Notes: generated by a model not told the origin, from the letters alone. A DNA stretch of 64,000 nucleotides from Helichrysum umbraculigerum (GCA_949592205.1 CATIUR010000001.1:76898059-76962058), one strand, 5' to 3'. Shown: positions 1-13,054, counted from the first letter of the stretch. Numbers and translations: made by a program.

Positions 1-100
1 CAAAATCAGGTTGAGTTCATTTAAATTAATATGCGAAAATGATGTGATTTGAAAAAGAATAGTTGACCATGGAAAATCTAACTTTGAGCTATTTTTGCAG

Positions 101-2989
101 TTGGCACTATTGGCAACATATACCGGTGACGAATTCCTTGCATTGTACCATTGTATAAGAAGCTTAGCTGTCAAAGAGCCTTTTCCAGATGCCCGAGACA
201 ACATTATGTTACTCTTTGAGAAGGTAACTATTTAGTAGTTTACAGTAGAGGTGGAGAATTGCGTAAGTCGGATGCGTTTAGACACTTTTTATTAGTATGG
301 GTCAAAATAAGTAGTGCCACACACTTTTCTGTCCTCGTAAATACATAACCACCTTAATAATGATTTAAAAACAGTATTACTGTAATGATCATCAAAATAT
401 TGAATAAAATGTTTCTTTCTTCGATTAAAATGATTTAAGAGGTTGTAATGTTGTATGCCTTGAAAGTACACATTGGCGACTTTCAACAAAATCTACCCAA
501 TTAAAAGAAAATAGGTAAAAAGTGGCCACGTCTACTATGCACCGAGTCTAAGCGGTTCACCTTGTTTGCTAAATGATTTTGCAGAACAAAACATCTCGAT
601 TGCAGTCACTTTCTACAGATGCCCACATTGATTTCTCAAAGCCACTGAAAAGGCTTTCCTCACAGATTAAGTCACACTCTAGCATGGATTCCACAAATAT
701 CAACAAATTAGGAGCCAATGAACATGTTGCTCTAGCAAAAACCGATCTATGGCCTCTGTTCGTTAGGATGATAAGTTTCTTTCTGGTTAAACCCAGGTAC
801 ACAAACTTCTGCTTGCACAGAGTAATAATTATGTATTAAAATGTTTAAATTTGCATGCTGTTCTTGCATATCAGGTTATGTCACAAGAAACTCCAATAAC
901 CTTCCATTTTGAGGCATAGATATCAATATATAAGAATAATGTCCTAAAAGAGTCCTTAATTCAATATTTAAGAATTACACTCCCTACATGAATGCGATGT
1001 AAGTAAAGGTGGCAATCTCGAACCATTTATGTATGAATGCGTCGGTCCGGTTTTTGTCATTCTAAGGGGTCAAACAGGCACAATGAATATAGTCAGCTTA
1101 GAAGCAAACAGGTCAAAAGTTGCCAAACTGTTTTAAATGCATAAAACTTCCTAAATCATATTATGCAATATAATATCTGTAACCGACCAACCATTGTTGA
1201 CACACTAAGAATATAATTAACAATAAAATTTTGACCAAAATTAGTGCAAAAAGTTACCCGTTGTGACTTGAAACTGTTTTGATCTGTTCAACTTGCCATT
1301 TGGCACCCCTATAGATTATACCCAAGGACTATTGAATAATTAGAACCTTTTTACTTGCTATGTAGCTTTGAAGAGTTACCTCACACTTTCGCATCAACAT
1401 TGAAAGAGTTGGAAGTACTACTGGCGCTAAACGATATGGAACTGAATTCTTCATTAGACCCATACGAGGCATTCGATTCATCAAGAAAAGGCCCTTATCG
1501 AGCCATTCAAGCCGTCACAATTCTCATCTTTGTAATTGACAACCTGATCAAAACACCAGAACTAAAAGGGAAGAAAGATGAACAGCTTTCTGCATGTACC
1601 ACATGGGCATGGACTTGCATATTCTCTATCATGGGCCATTTTATCCAGAGGTGTTTTACCAGCAACAATCAAGAAAGTTGCTGCTCGTTGTTGCCTGCTG
1701 TACTCGTTTTCGTGGAGTGGTATGTTGGTATGCTTGAATATGCCGAAATTTATGATAAAGATGAGAAAGTGTCTAATGCTAAGTCATATTTCTTTGGTGC
1801 TTTAGTTGATCTTTTGAGTGGATTTCATGTTATAGAAAACGAGATAAACTCTTTGAGTCAAACTGCTTTGTGGGAAGACCATGAGCTAAGAGGGTTTGAA
1901 CCCGTGTCCAAGTCAAATGACTTGTTGGATTTCTACACTCATTCGGAATACAGGAGAAAGTATGAAGAGGGAAACCCAATCCGAATTTCACGCATTCATC
2001 ATACTTCCATCAAAATAGCTGATAAGTTAAAAGGTTCTTCACAAAGTCCAATAATTTATGATCAATTTGGAAATATTTTCTCAAAGAGAAATGAAAGAGA
2101 GAACGTGGACGAATCAAGTGCCATGGAAGAAGAGGAGGTGATTCTGTTTAAGCCGTTAACTAGATATAACTCAGAACCGATTCAGACCTCAAATGATGAG
2201 CCAGTTGACCTCACAGAAACTTCTGAAGAAGCTTTACGTCGTTCTTCTTCGCTAGTTTCCTCACAAAACAGACCCCATGGACCTCCGTCACTTAGTGGTT
2301 GGGTCCTTAACAGAGAAAGTTTAAATCTTGAAAAAGAAAGAGGACCGAGAAGTTCAAATAATCCAGAACTGGCTCCTATTCTAGAAATCCCAACATCATC
2401 TTTAGCTAATATGTCAATAGCCGAATCTCCATATGTTGCTCCTATGCCTTCAGCCCCATTGTTACCTGAAGATCCTGTTTGGCTCAGAGGAAGTTTGGTT
2501 AAAGAAGAAAATAGTATACTCGGTGCACCACCGGTAAGCAGATTCCCGAACCTCTCATTACCACAAGAACCATTAGGTTTTAGTTCCGGAGTTCCTGGTT
2601 TTGTTGATGCATACCGTCCACCAGTGTTTGGATTAAGTTCTTCTGAATGGCTTTACCGCTACAATAACAACCTTCTCGAACTCCCTTATTCTAATCACCA
2701 TTTGCCAGTTTTAGGAAATAATTCTCCAGGAAACTTTCATGGATACGATGGTGGTCCAAGATTTGATCTTATCGATAAGTGGGGAAACCCGTTGCTTACA
2801 AACCGAATGGTGTATCATGAGAACCCAAATCAGAGGGAGAAGCTTTTGTTCGGGCACCAGAGACCGAATATCGGCGGTAGCAGTGAACTAAGAGCAGAAC
2901 AACCACAACTGTTGCAGCATTTGAAAGACAGAGAATGGCAGTTGCAAAATGAATCTCCATTTAGAGGCCATCCATACATGGGGAATTAA
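101..2989 (+). CDS. SMG7/SMG7L-like (EST1-domain) protein, 5'-truncated by window edge
   Basis: This is the 3' part of a gene for an EST1/SMG7-type protein. Such proteins bind phosphorylated UPF1 in nonsense-mediated mRNA decay, and in plants they also act in meiosis. Three exons are visible: 101-223 (after TTTTTGCAG, donor AG|GTAACT), 585-796 (after TTTTGCAG) and 1366-2989 (after TATGTAG). The phases agree, with a serine codon split between the last two exons. The first exon encodes LALLATYTGDEFLALYHCIR, typical of the end of the TPR/14-3-3-like region. Exon 3 has the family motifs LWEDHELRGFEP and EEEEVILFKPLTRYNS, then a low-complexity Ser/Pro-rich tail with PSAPLLPEDPVW, ending PYMGN. The N-terminal exons lie before the window. 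The short linker suggests the SMG7L branch rather than SMG7, which is an inference. Exon borders come from consensus sites and frame only. Confidence 0.85.
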
Positions 2990-3486
2990 ATTAAATACAT
3001 ATTATGTTATAGAGATGTATACATTGTGCTTTTAATATCTGCTTATTTATCTTGTATGTTTGAGGCTTGCAGAAGATTTGTACAGGACAATTGGTCGTAA
3101 ATATAGAGTGATTTTGGAACAAAATCTCTTGGGTGTTTATTTGGATGTAATTGAAGTTGAGAACATACCATCTTAGGGTTGTCATCCAGTTTGAATTTAT
3201 TTACAGGGTAATGTCATTGATGCTATGTAAATAATTACTAGTTTTAAATCTATTTATTTATTAGATTATTATATTATTATTAATTATTAATTAATTAATT
3301 ATTAGATAAAAGATAGTTGGAAATAAAACTTAATTTCAAGAAAAGTAAAGGGTGTAAGATGAAAACTTTGAGTTGAAAGTCCATCTAACGTACAAATTTG
3401 TAAGTAATATATCTATAAGAATCCCGATTGTTTCCTTATATTGTAAAAATCTTTTTACTTTGTACCCAAGTAAATCTATCCAGTTT
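2990..3486. other. 3' flank of the SMG7-like gene and AT-rich spacer
   Basis: This stretch holds the probable 3' UTR of the SMG7-like gene and then very AT-rich DNA with TAATTAATTAATTA-type runs near 3280-3305. No coding potential or clear transposon is seen. Confidence 0.5.
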
Positions 3487-3487
3487 A

Positions 3488-3498
3488 TCTATATATAT
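3488..3498 (+). promoter_or_regulatory. Putative TATA box of the C2H2 zinc-finger gene
   Basis: CTATATATATC lies about 125 bp upstream of the ATG at 3622. The spacing suits a TATA box with a 5' UTR of roughly 90-100 nt. This is position and consensus evidence only. Confidence 0.4.
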
Positions 3499-3621
3499 CA
3501 TACTTAATTTTTCTTGTTCATATTCATCAACACTGCTCTTTTTTTTTTTAACTAGTATTCTTGTGGGGTTTCTTTTTTTATTCTGCAATTCGTATGTTCG
3601 TTCATTAACAAACAACATACC

Positions 3622-4278
3622 ATGAATTCTCAAGATGGTAACAATGATCCAAACTCAAAGTCTGAAACTCCAAGTACTCCTACTCCTACACTTGGTGTGA
3701 GAAGCCTAGTCGTAAAGTTCAACAATGTCAAGAAAGATATCAAAAAAGGGGTTCTTGATAACGCTACCGCCTCTACATCAGCCACAGACTTCAAGAAACC
3801 GCTAGACGTGACAGATTTCGATGTGGGTTTTAAAATTGGTGAAGGTAGATTCGTATGCGGTATATGCCCAAAGACTTTTCCATCGATGAGAATATGTTAT
3901 TTTCATCTAAGGAGGCATTCTGATAATGAGTGGGGTGTATTATTTGCACGGCATTATGCTGAAGTTCATCTCTCGATGAAGGCTTTATTTGGGTGGGATG
4001 TGACAACTCGCAAGAGAAGTGGTGGTTTGGGATTAAAAGACAACTTGAGAAGAAAGGCAGTTGATCGTATGGGGGTAGTTGATAGGTATAAATGGAATGC
4101 AAGGCATACTTTTGTACAAATGGCTAGAGATCACGATGCGTTGGAGTCCGGAAGAATTATAACAGCGGGGGATTTAGTAGGAGCGGTTCAGGGTCTCATG
4201 CTGCTGGCTAAAGGTCTTCCCAAAAAGGCTCGTGACATAGATTTGAATGAGGTAGTCCCAATGGAAGCTGAAGATTGA
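3622..4278 (+). CDS. Single C2H2 zinc-finger protein with C-terminal DLN/EAR motif
   Basis: This intronless gene encodes 218 aa. Residues 79-99 form one CX2CX12HX3H finger (C79, C82, H95, H99), starting FVCGICPKTF. The finger lacks the plant QALGGH signature. The C-terminus carries DLNEVVP (207-213), a DLNxxP-type EAR motif; in plants EAR motifs recruit TOPLESS-class co-repressors. A Thr/Pro/Ser-rich N-terminus (about 14-25) precedes a conserved-looking basic segment after the finger (125-150). The arrangement of one finger plus a terminal EAR motif suggests a nuclear transcriptional repressor, although DNA binding is inferred. The start is the first ATG after a TATA-like box and a leader of about 100 nt. 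The gene stands alone on the plus strand. Confidence 0.8.
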   Translation: MNSQDGNNDPNSKSETPSTPTPTLGVRSLVVKFNNVKKDIKKGVLDNATASTSATDFKKPLDVTDFDVGFKIGEGRFVCGICPKTFPSMRICYFHLRRHSDNEWGVLFARHYAEVHLSMKALFGWDVTTRKRSGGLGLKDNLRRKAVDRMGVVDRYKWNARHTFVQMARDHDALESGRIITAGDLVGAVQGLMLLAKGLPKKARDIDLNEVVPMEAED

Positions 4279-4940
4279 ACACAACTTGATCAGTATTCCA
4301 AGAACAGAAATCCTAATTTTTGTATGCTAGCACGATTAATAGACTTTATACGATTTATTTGCACAAACATGATATGTAACTGCTATGAACATTTAATATC
4401 GTTTTTATATAGCATCGCTTGTGGCATTTTCAACAAAACTGTTTCATCGTCCGAAAAAGCCACATTAAAAAGACGCGTGTGTCAAACCATTAACCAACTA
4501 TTAGCCCTTTTGGAAGTCATAGCATGCAGCAATAAATTGGTAAAGTTTTGTTTACTCATTCAAGCATTTCATCAAATAGATGATATGCAACAAAATATAT
4601 CAAATGAGTAAAGTTAATTTAGATGTTAAAGAACACATATTGCCGTGCAGATTGATTAACAGACCTGGATCATAAGATGATTAGTACCGAGTTCCATAAA
4701 TATAGGAAACTAAGAACCTGATCATTGATTACATGCTAATGATCGAATTACCTCCGACTTTGGTCCAATAACGCACACATTGCAGAGAATTTCAATTCAA
4801 TATGTAGTTTATTGCCATGTCGGACTTTTATGTTTATGTATGGTAAATGGTAAATGGTAAAATAGTAAATTTAGCCGCTCATAATGTATTAAAAAGGTTA
4901 AAAGTAAAGTTTGACATTCATCTTTTTCAAAGAGTCTAAT
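4279..4940. other. 3' flank of zinc-finger gene, non-coding
   Basis: Probable 3' UTR plus spacer. An open frame at 4324-4611 is Cys/Ile/Leu-rich with no recognisable motif and is treated as chance. Short tandem GGTAAAT words occur near 4840-4862. Confidence 0.45.
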
Positions 4941-5137
4941 GGGTGTTTGGATTAGCTTAAATAAGCAATTATTTGCTTATTTGCTTATTTTGACAGCAGA
5001 TAAGCTGATCAAAACACTTTTCTGAAAACTGCTTATCTGCTTATTTACTAAGGAATAATCACTTAAAAATAAGTAAGAGGTCATATACTTATTTTTTAAG
5101 CACATAAGTGCTTATAAATAAGCTAATCCAAACACCC
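4941..5137. mobile_element. MITE with ~20-bp terminal inverted repeats
   Basis: The left end GGGTGTTTGGATTAGCTTA is matched in inverted orientation by TAAGCTAATCCAAACACCC at the right end. The interior is also largely self-complementary (TTATTTGCTTATTT against AAGTGCTTATAAATAAG), so the 197-bp element folds on itself. The terminal GGGTGTTTGG resembles hAT-like plant MITEs, but no clean target duplication was found, so the superfamily is uncertain. Confidence 0.7.
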
Positions 5138-6857
5138 CTTATTTGTCACCAACTAAAATAAGAAAAAAAAAAAAAAAAAAAAAAGGAAAATACCCTTTCA
5201 CCCTCTTCCTTAAAAAATGTCACTCTTTCAATTTAGATTTTAGATGTTGATATTACACATCTATTTAGAAATGTGCCATAATAAATTAATTAGTGTCCAC
5301 TTTAATTTATTTATTACTTCATAATCCACCAAAAAATTAATAAGTGATAAATATGATACCCTATATTTTATTGTATAAGAGTGTAATGATTACACATTTT
5401 CTAAACTTCGTGATTTCTTAAGTGAATATAAAAAATAGAATCAAACCGGTAAATAAGTATCCTAAAGAAATAAAGTCCTTCAAAAAAAAAAAAAATCCCA
5501 TATTCACAACCCGTAGATTGTGAATATGTGGGCTGATTGTGTATCTGACCACACCAGGTTACGTGACAACGAAAAAAGTTGCATTGTCCCGGTTGCTAAT
5601 TGCGATTTGCGAGATCAAGCTTAGATAATAAACACACAAAACACATGTAGGAACACAAACATATACAAACAAAACACACGACCAACAAACCACCACGTAA
5701 TTTGTTTTATGAACCAGTTCACTACTACTATATCACTCCCCATCATCAGTACTGTTCACAGCCGTTCACCACCACCGATGCAAAACCCGATTAATAGGGA
5801 TGTCAAAACCCCCAAACCTAGTGGGTTTTTAAGAACCCGCAACTCATGGGTCGATTTTGTAGATTACTTATAGATTTTGAAATAGAAGCAATATAATTCA
5901 AATTTGTTTTTCAATGTTATAAAATGTAAAATGCAAAAGCATTTGAACACGTTTTTCAATTTTCCATCCCTTTTTCAGAGATTGAAGAGTCCATTCCGTT
6001 TTTAGAAAACTGGAGATGAAAAAGTAGCGTTAGCATTTCAAATTGATAAATAGAGGATTTGTTGAAGCTAAAGTTTCTTTATTTAATAAAAATTATAAGT
6101 AATACACTAAAGTTTTGTATTTAATTCGCCGAAACATTTCTTTTATTAATTATGATTTTAATAATAAAAGAAACTTTGTATTTAATAATTATCTTCAAAG
6201 AGTTTTTATTAATAGCCCTTAGGGCTGTCAATATCACTCCCTTAAAAAAGTCATCACTTCCACTTTTCAACTCTTTCCTTTTATAACAAAATTCACACTT
6301 TTTTTTAACAAAAATTCAAAATTATTTTCTTCTGGTTTTGTGTTGTATGATCAGAGAAACTTTTGTATATTTCCATTTATTAATTTGCTATTAATATAGG
6401 ACTTAAACTCATTTGCAAAGTTAATTTTAGCATAATATTTACTCGTGTTTTGAAAAATGATATGAAAGAACAAGTAATGAAAGATAGTTGCATCTTAACA
6501 TGTTTTCAGTTTTTTAAAAAGGAAAATGTAATATCTGAACAGTTATTTCAAATTTTTATGAAAAGAAAACTCTCATTTTCTAAAACCTGAACAAGTAAAC
6601 AAACAAATTTTATCGTTCATTTTCGTTCGTTAAGAAAATATATTTGTTCATGAACATAAACAAACACAAACAAACGAATAATTTCATAATTTTATGCATT
6701 ACCACAATATAATGTACAAAGTAATACTTATAAAAATAAACATTCATAATATGAATATAGTTATTAAAAATATAGACTTTCAACAAATAACAAAAGATAG
6801 CTATAAAGTGTATAAGTTTTACATTTACAGCAAATTGTATAGTTTGTTTTTATATTG

Positions 6858-6862
<5 letters not shown>
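5138..6862. other. AT-rich intergenic DNA
   Basis: No gene was recognised. The stretch contains a poly(A) tract (5163-5184), another A-run near 5483, and AT-rich sequence with TTTATTAATAAA-type runs around 6070-6200. Confidence 0.4.

Positions 6863-6894
<32 letters not shown>
6863..6894. repeat. (TA)n microsatellite
   Basis: Uninterrupted TA dinucleotides. It forms the left border of the (TA)n-bounded element that follows. Confidence 0.9.
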
Positions 6895-6897
<3 letters not shown>

Positions 6898-8264
6898 AGG
6901 GTATCAAAAAAGAATGAATATCTGGGAGAGAAGAGGGAGCAGCATTCTGGACCAATCATTTCAAAATTACCTAGAAGGGTATTATAGGTATTTAACTTTT
7001 GATTAATTATTATTCAAAATATATTAAAGTAAATCAAAAATTGACATGGCAGTTATCTTCTTATACGTGATATGTGGGAATAGTTTTTCAAGTTTCCAAT
7101 CACTTTCTTCATCCATTCAATCTAAAGCAACTAATTAATTTGGACGGAAATTACGAACATTATCACTTATATGTTATTCATTGATATCAAATAACTGTGT
7201 TTGATATCCATATTTAAAATTTCGCTACTTAGAGGATATTAGGGTATTCAATAAAATAATTTTCAAGTCACTCAATAGAAATTATTCAGATACATGCATG
7301 TTATCTATATTTTGGTGATCGTTTTTATTAGATATTCGATGGAATTTAATAGTGATGAAGAGTTCGAGAGATTAGTTATGACTTATGACTTGATAATTAT
7401 TATTCCTTTTCTTTTTTAGTGTTCGATAAGATCGGATTGTTTTAGGTTGTGAAAAATTCATTGTTATTTTCTTAATAAAATTGGTTGTACGTAGTTCATT
7501 GGATAATATGATTTGTTTAAATTCATTGTTTTTTTCTTAATAAAATTGGTTGTACGTAGTTCATTGGATAATATGATTTGTTTTGAAGCATTTCATTTTA
7601 CAATAAGATTCGATTCAATAAATATTACTATGATTCGGAAAAAATAATCTTTGATTCACAAACATAGTATAACGTTGATCCTTTAATTTATCAAAGACAT
7701 TATAAAATTGATTCTCTAATTTATCAAACACTGTATTAAGTTTATTAACATATTTATAGTTACGATTCACTATAATATAATAATGATTCACAATTAAATA
7801 ACTACAATTCTCAAATTTATATGTAAACAAACTAAAGTTTGTAAATTAGTGAACTAATACTATACGTCTATACTGTGTTTGTGAATCATTGATTTTGTCA
7901 AATAAGTAAATTATGTAAACTATATTTCAGTGAAAAAAATAAAAGTTAATAAATAAATGCTACATTTACAAAGTGTATCCAAGTCATCAAAAAAGAAAAA
8001 AAAGAAAAAAAAAAAAGACTTGTGTGCAAAGAATGTTAAAAAGAGAGTACGTTTGAATAAATTGAATTCCTATTTTCTAGCACATCTTTGACCACGTTTG
8101 AATAACTACCGGAAAACAATTCATTTTTACGCATTTGCCCCTTAAAAGGCTGTCAATAAAATTAATAATAGTTAATTGCCATTATCAATTTTGAGTCATT
8201 GATTAAAATTTTGGATGGTCATGATTGTTTCTCTCATCAAAAAACCTTCTCCCTAAATCTCAAT

Positions 8265-8266
<2 letters not shown>
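6895..8266. mobile_element. (TA)n-bounded Micron-like element, copy 1
   Basis: The unit starts right after (TA)n with GTAAGGGTATCAAAAAAG and ends TCTCAATCC right before the next (TA)n. The left end matches that of the following unit (GTAACAGGATCAAAAAAG, then a shared AAGGGTATTATAGG). The right end matches the right end of the next unit (CTTCTCCCT.AAT.CCAATCC). The interior has many TTGATTCA-like words and no coding sequence. Elements that sit between (TA)n tracts are known from rice as Micron MITEs; assignment here is by analogy. Confidence 0.5.
7454..7583. repeat. 65-bp tandem duplication
   Basis: Two adjacent copies of a 65-bp unit (7454-7518 and 7519-7583) share TTGGTTGTACGTAGTTCATT and GGATAATATGATTTGTTT almost perfectly. 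It is a recent local duplication inside the (TA)n-bounded element. Confidence 0.85.

Positions 8267-8320
<54 letters not shown>
8267..8320. repeat. (TA)n microsatellite shared by two elements
   Basis: About 27 TA repeats separate the two related units and serve as border for both. Confidence 0.9.
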
Positions 8321-8323
<3 letters not shown>

Positions 8324-10270
8324 ACAGGATCAAAAAAGAAGGAAATTTAAATGGAGAAAAAGGAGAAGCATTTCTAGCCAATCATTCAAAACTAGAGTAA
8401 AAGGGTATTATAGGAAATTACAATTTAGATAATACTATAAATTATATATTTATTTAAATCTAAATTAATTGAGCAGTTATATATTCCTAAAATGTAGATA
8501 AACCCACTCACGGAAATAATTCACAGCAATCCAAAAGAATGGCATTTTACAAGTTGATGAACACAATTCTCAATTAAGTTATTTGATCAATTAACGCATG
8601 ATAAAATCATGGAAGCAACTTAAAAATTTTGCAAGTAAAAGAGTAGTTACGATTTTATGTATAACAACTTTTTAAAATATTTTTTTTTATTAGAATTTTT
8701 TATATGAAGCAATAATATTTTACGTTATCGTTGTCGAGATAAAAAGTTTTTCCATTTTTGTGCAATGTGATGTATGATTTTTATCGCTATTTTTGGATTT
8801 CCATTTAATTTCATCATTGATTCTATCTTTGATGTTAATTTATTAAATCGTGATAAATCAAAGTCAAATATTGTATACAGTTGATTCAGAACTTTTTATA
8901 ACATAAATTCAAAAATTTGTTAAGTTGATTCACAAAACTTATGACATTGATTCATCTCGTAGTTGAATTCAATTTTTTTTCGTTTGTATACTTGGAAAGT
9001 GTGTTTGAATTACTTGTCTCAAACGTTGAAACATATTATTATTTGTATTATCAGTTTTGAAGAATGTGGTTTACTTATCTCTATCTTTGTTTGAATCAGA
9101 CTTTGTTACGGAATATATTTTGTAAGTAATACTCATAAATTTTGCTTTGCAATAAATAATTGATTAATAGCTTTAGATTGTCTCGATGTCAATATGTGTG
9201 AATCACAATTCCCAAGTAAATAAATGTGAATCACACTAACTTTTGCCTATATTTTGTTTCAATACAATTTTGAATTAATGAGTATATTATACTTTGTTCA
9301 ACATAATGGTTCATCATGTTGGCAACTGATTCACGATATCATTCTATGATTCATTTATTCTTATTAATGATTCTCCATTTTAATTTACTTGTTCTTCAAT
9401 TGGTCGTATAATGATTCACCATTTAATTTATCTTTTTTATATTGCATTCAAATGAAAATGAGCTTTAATAATGTATTGATTCATCAAACCGTAACTATGA
9501 TTCAGTTGTTCATAATACTAATACTCTTTCATTGATTCAAAAAATTATATATTGATTCAGTTGTTCGTAATAATGATTCACCATTTTGGTTTACCATAGT
9601 TCTTGAACTATTCATATAACTATTCAGTTGAATATACAAATTTATTTTTAATTATTGGTAAATTTAACATTGACCTATTAATTAACAAGTGTGATTTATC
9701 ATTTTAAAAATATTTATATATATTGAGTTAATTAAACTAAATTTTGTATTGATTAAATATAAACAAAACTGGTCGCCATTTATTGAAAAATAAGTATAGC
9801 ATTTATGAATCAATTGTTTGTTTAGACCCAAAAATAAGAAGACAATAATATAATATAATTTAAATTAAAATTGAGAAAATGATCATGATTCACCAAGAAA
9901 TTTTGGGTTCTAACATTTCGTCGGATTATGCAATTAAAGGTAAATAAGGAATCATAAAATTTGTAGCACTGATGCCTAGTTATACATAAATGGATAATTA
10001 ACAATTGTTAAATAAAATAATTCAAATTTTCCTATTTTGATGCCACTAGTGCCGAATTGTACGGAAACCTCACGAGTCTTTCACATATATTTGAATTGGT
10101 TTCTATAATTATAACTGTAAATGGACATTTTTACCCTCTTTAGTTTAAATAAATCCTTCAAAAATTACAATTATGCCATCAAATAATTTGAACCATTGAT
10201 CAAAGATTCTGATGATCCAGATCGTTTCTCCCCCTTCTCTCCCTTAAAATCCTTCTCCCTGAATCCCAAT

Positions 10271-10272
<2 letters not shown>
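8321..10272. mobile_element. (TA)n-bounded Micron-like element, copy 2
   Basis: Same end structure as the unit at 6895-8266, in the same orientation: it begins GTAACAGGATCAAAAAAG and ends CTGAATCCCAATCC before (TA)n at 10273. The interior (8870-9620) is full of TGATTCAC/TGATTCAT words separated by 20-60 bp. No protein-coding content is visible. Confidence 0.5.

Positions 10273-10332
<60 letters not shown>
10273..10332. repeat. (TA)n microsatellite
   Basis: About 30 TA repeats forming the right border of the second Micron-like unit. Confidence 0.9.
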
Positions 10333-10337
<5 letters not shown>

Positions 10338-10549
10338 ATCTTAACGAATGTAATTGAACGAACAAAATATAAGTTCATGTTTGTTGATAAATAATTTTTT
10401 ATGTCCATATTCATTTATTTACTAAACAAACAAACATAAAATGAGCTTATCATAAAACGATTCATAAAATACGAGCATAATATCCGCGCTATGCAGCAGA
10501 ACGTAGCACTCTATAATAATTCACAACTCCGCTATATAGATTAATTAAA

Positions 10550-10663
10550 TAGACCTAAAAATAGACCTACTAATTTCATTGGTTTATTTTTTTTCTCGAT
10601 TAATCTCATCCAATCAACTTTTTACATTCACCAATCATATTTGTAGGTCTATATTTAGGCCTA
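10550..10663. mobile_element. Small fold-back element (MITE)
   Basis: TAGACCTAAAAATAGACCTA at 10550 is inverted at the right side (TAGGTCTATATTTAGGCCTA, to 10663). The two arms are about 20 bp with two or three mismatches around a 70-bp loop. No clear target duplication. Confidence 0.5.
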
Positions 10664-11196
10664 CAATTTTAGATCCACAAACCATTTTTCAAATGATATA
10701 GTATACAATATGAAAAATACACAATTTTAAAAAATAAATGTTGAATCTTAATCTAAACATTCATTTGATTAAATGCAAATAATCATGATAAACAAATCTA
10801 TAATGTCTCGTTTTCTATCTATTTCATATATTTATATAATTTGACAAATTTAGTATAATTGACAGGGTTTGCTTTATTATGACATTTTCAATTGTTGAGT
10901 TCAATTTTAAGATAAAAAGTGAAAATGTATATCGGATATTGAGATTAGATTAGACTAGTTTATTGACCCGTGTATACACGGGTTTAACAAAAAATTAAAA
11001 ACCTAAGATTATTTGATAAAGTTGTAAGTATAATATATACACAAAAGTACCCATAAGTTTCCTACTCCCATTTACATTATGATATATTACAAAATTCCTT
11101 ATAGACTCGATTAGATATCATCACAACACCCTTATTTTTTGAGCTGCTGTCATTCCTCCAAGACCAAAAATTTCAATCAATCAAGACCCCAGCTGC

Positions 11197-11255
11197 ATTA
11201 CCCATTTGACACCACCTGCAGATCACCCATTACCCATTTGACACCACCTGCATAT
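11197..11255. repeat. Short tandem duplication within the Helitron
   Basis: The phrase ATTACCCATTTGACACCACC occurs twice about 33 bp apart. Confidence 0.75.
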
Positions 11256-12968
11256 TACCCACTGATCCAGGTTCATTAACCCATCAATCCCAGCTAAATT
11301 TGTAGACCTGTTCGCCATCCGCATTCCACACCCATATAGCGCTGAAATAGAAAAACTACAATGCAAAGCAAATCAAAATTCTAAAAACAGTATATAATAG
11401 AAATTTTTTGTAACCTGTAAATATATGCATACCTTTAGTATACTTGTAGAGCTTGTAATTTATCATATTGATGTTCTCTCTACCTTGTCCCTGGCCAAAA
11501 ATATAAAAATACACATCGAGTATTAAGATTACTATAGCAGTGTGTTTATCTATTTTTACGAACATTACAAAGTGGCTAAACAAAAATTATAAAAGTGTCC
11601 ACAAATAGCAGTGTGTATGATGTAATCATCTAACAACCACAAAAAGACTTGCCCGAAAAGTTAAGGCCTTAGAAATACACAAAGCTGTTCATAATTTTCA
11701 TAACTATGGAGTAATATTTAAGCTTAAGCATGAAATACACACATCTATTTCAGGTTCAACCAAGACCATTAATGGGTTGCATCATCAATAGAAAGTTCAA
11801 ATGATCTTGTAAAGTTCAAATGTACTAAACAAAGTAGTGCTAGCCCAAGTCTATCGATGCAAAGAAAACAATCGAAATAAAACATAAACTTTATGATACA
11901 AAATTTTAAAAAGAGATGTTTAGAATGATATTGCTTTAACCTTTACTTGAATCCCCGTCATTCAATACAAATAAGAGTCAGCACATGAAAAACTTCAGAT
12001 CAAATTAGAGCTCTACATGTCATATCTCCATCCACTATTACTACATCAGTCCATACTCCTGTGCTCTTAACTCTAACTGCCCAGCTAAATATTGTTCATT
12101 AGTGAGATAATAATAAAGTTGTAGACATCAAGATCATTGCTTTAGATAGGACCTGCGAAATTGAGTTATACTTCTAACATACTCCTGATATTTTCTTTGA
12201 ATTATATGTTCTTCATATGAAACTTTTTGCACTTCTACAGTTCTACCTGCAAAAAAAATAAATAAAAAATAATACTTTGATCACTTAAGAACCAATAAAA
12301 ATTGCGTAAAACAATCATGACATTGGAGATGGCAATTTCAGCCCATTTGAGATGGGCAACTAAATTTGGGTTTTCTACAATTTCTAATAACAATAAATGG
12401 TGATTTTAAGTGACAATGAGCCCAGTTATCTGTTTCAAGCTCCATATATTTAAGGCATACGCAATCATAAGCCTCCTTCTTTTCATATATGTGGTTTTAA
12501 AAATATAGAACCTTATTTAAAAATATACTCACATACTCTGGCCAAAACAGTAGGACCATCATAAACAACTTGGGCTTGCATAGCCTCTTCAACCTACCCT
12601 TTAACTATAACAGAGAAAAAATTGTTGTTTTCAGAATAGCTACAAAATCTCTATTTGCAGTATTATTTCACATAATCGATTCCTAAATTACTTATTGAAA
12701 AAAATACATCTCACTTGTTAGTCTCAAAGTCACTTCCTTATAGGTAATGAGCTGGATAATGTAGTTGTATTAAAAATAAGTAAAGAGCCATAAATGGAGA
12801 AAACTTACTAAACACGGCACTCTATCTTGATTCATTTGCAATAGCTTCATCTGAAATAAGCAAACAAAATAAAAAAATTTACATTTGTTCCATGGTGAAT
12901 ACGACATATCTTAAAAATAACAACCGTATGAGTACTTAGTTATCCATGTAACCCGCCCATTTCGATGG

Positions 12969-13054
12969 CCACATGTAGAGATTGCCAATTGAATCTGAAA
13001 GCATATCATGCCCACATGTAGAAATTGCCAATTGAATATGAAAGCATTATCATG
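12969..13054. repeat. 43-bp tandem duplication within the Helitron
   Basis: CCACATGTAGAGATTGCCAA and the following bases recur 43 bp on as CCACATGTAGAAATTGCCAA. It is a simple local duplication. Confidence 0.8.

Noticed and set aside
4324..4611. 95-aa open frame after the C2H2 gene
   Set aside because: Lies in the likely 3' UTR, has no motif and no leader signals.
6694..6987. Open frames running through (TA)n tracts (also 10171-10365, 16591-16833, 26193-26621)
   Set aside because: They consist of alternating Tyr/Ile from TA repeats with unrelated flanks, so not coding.
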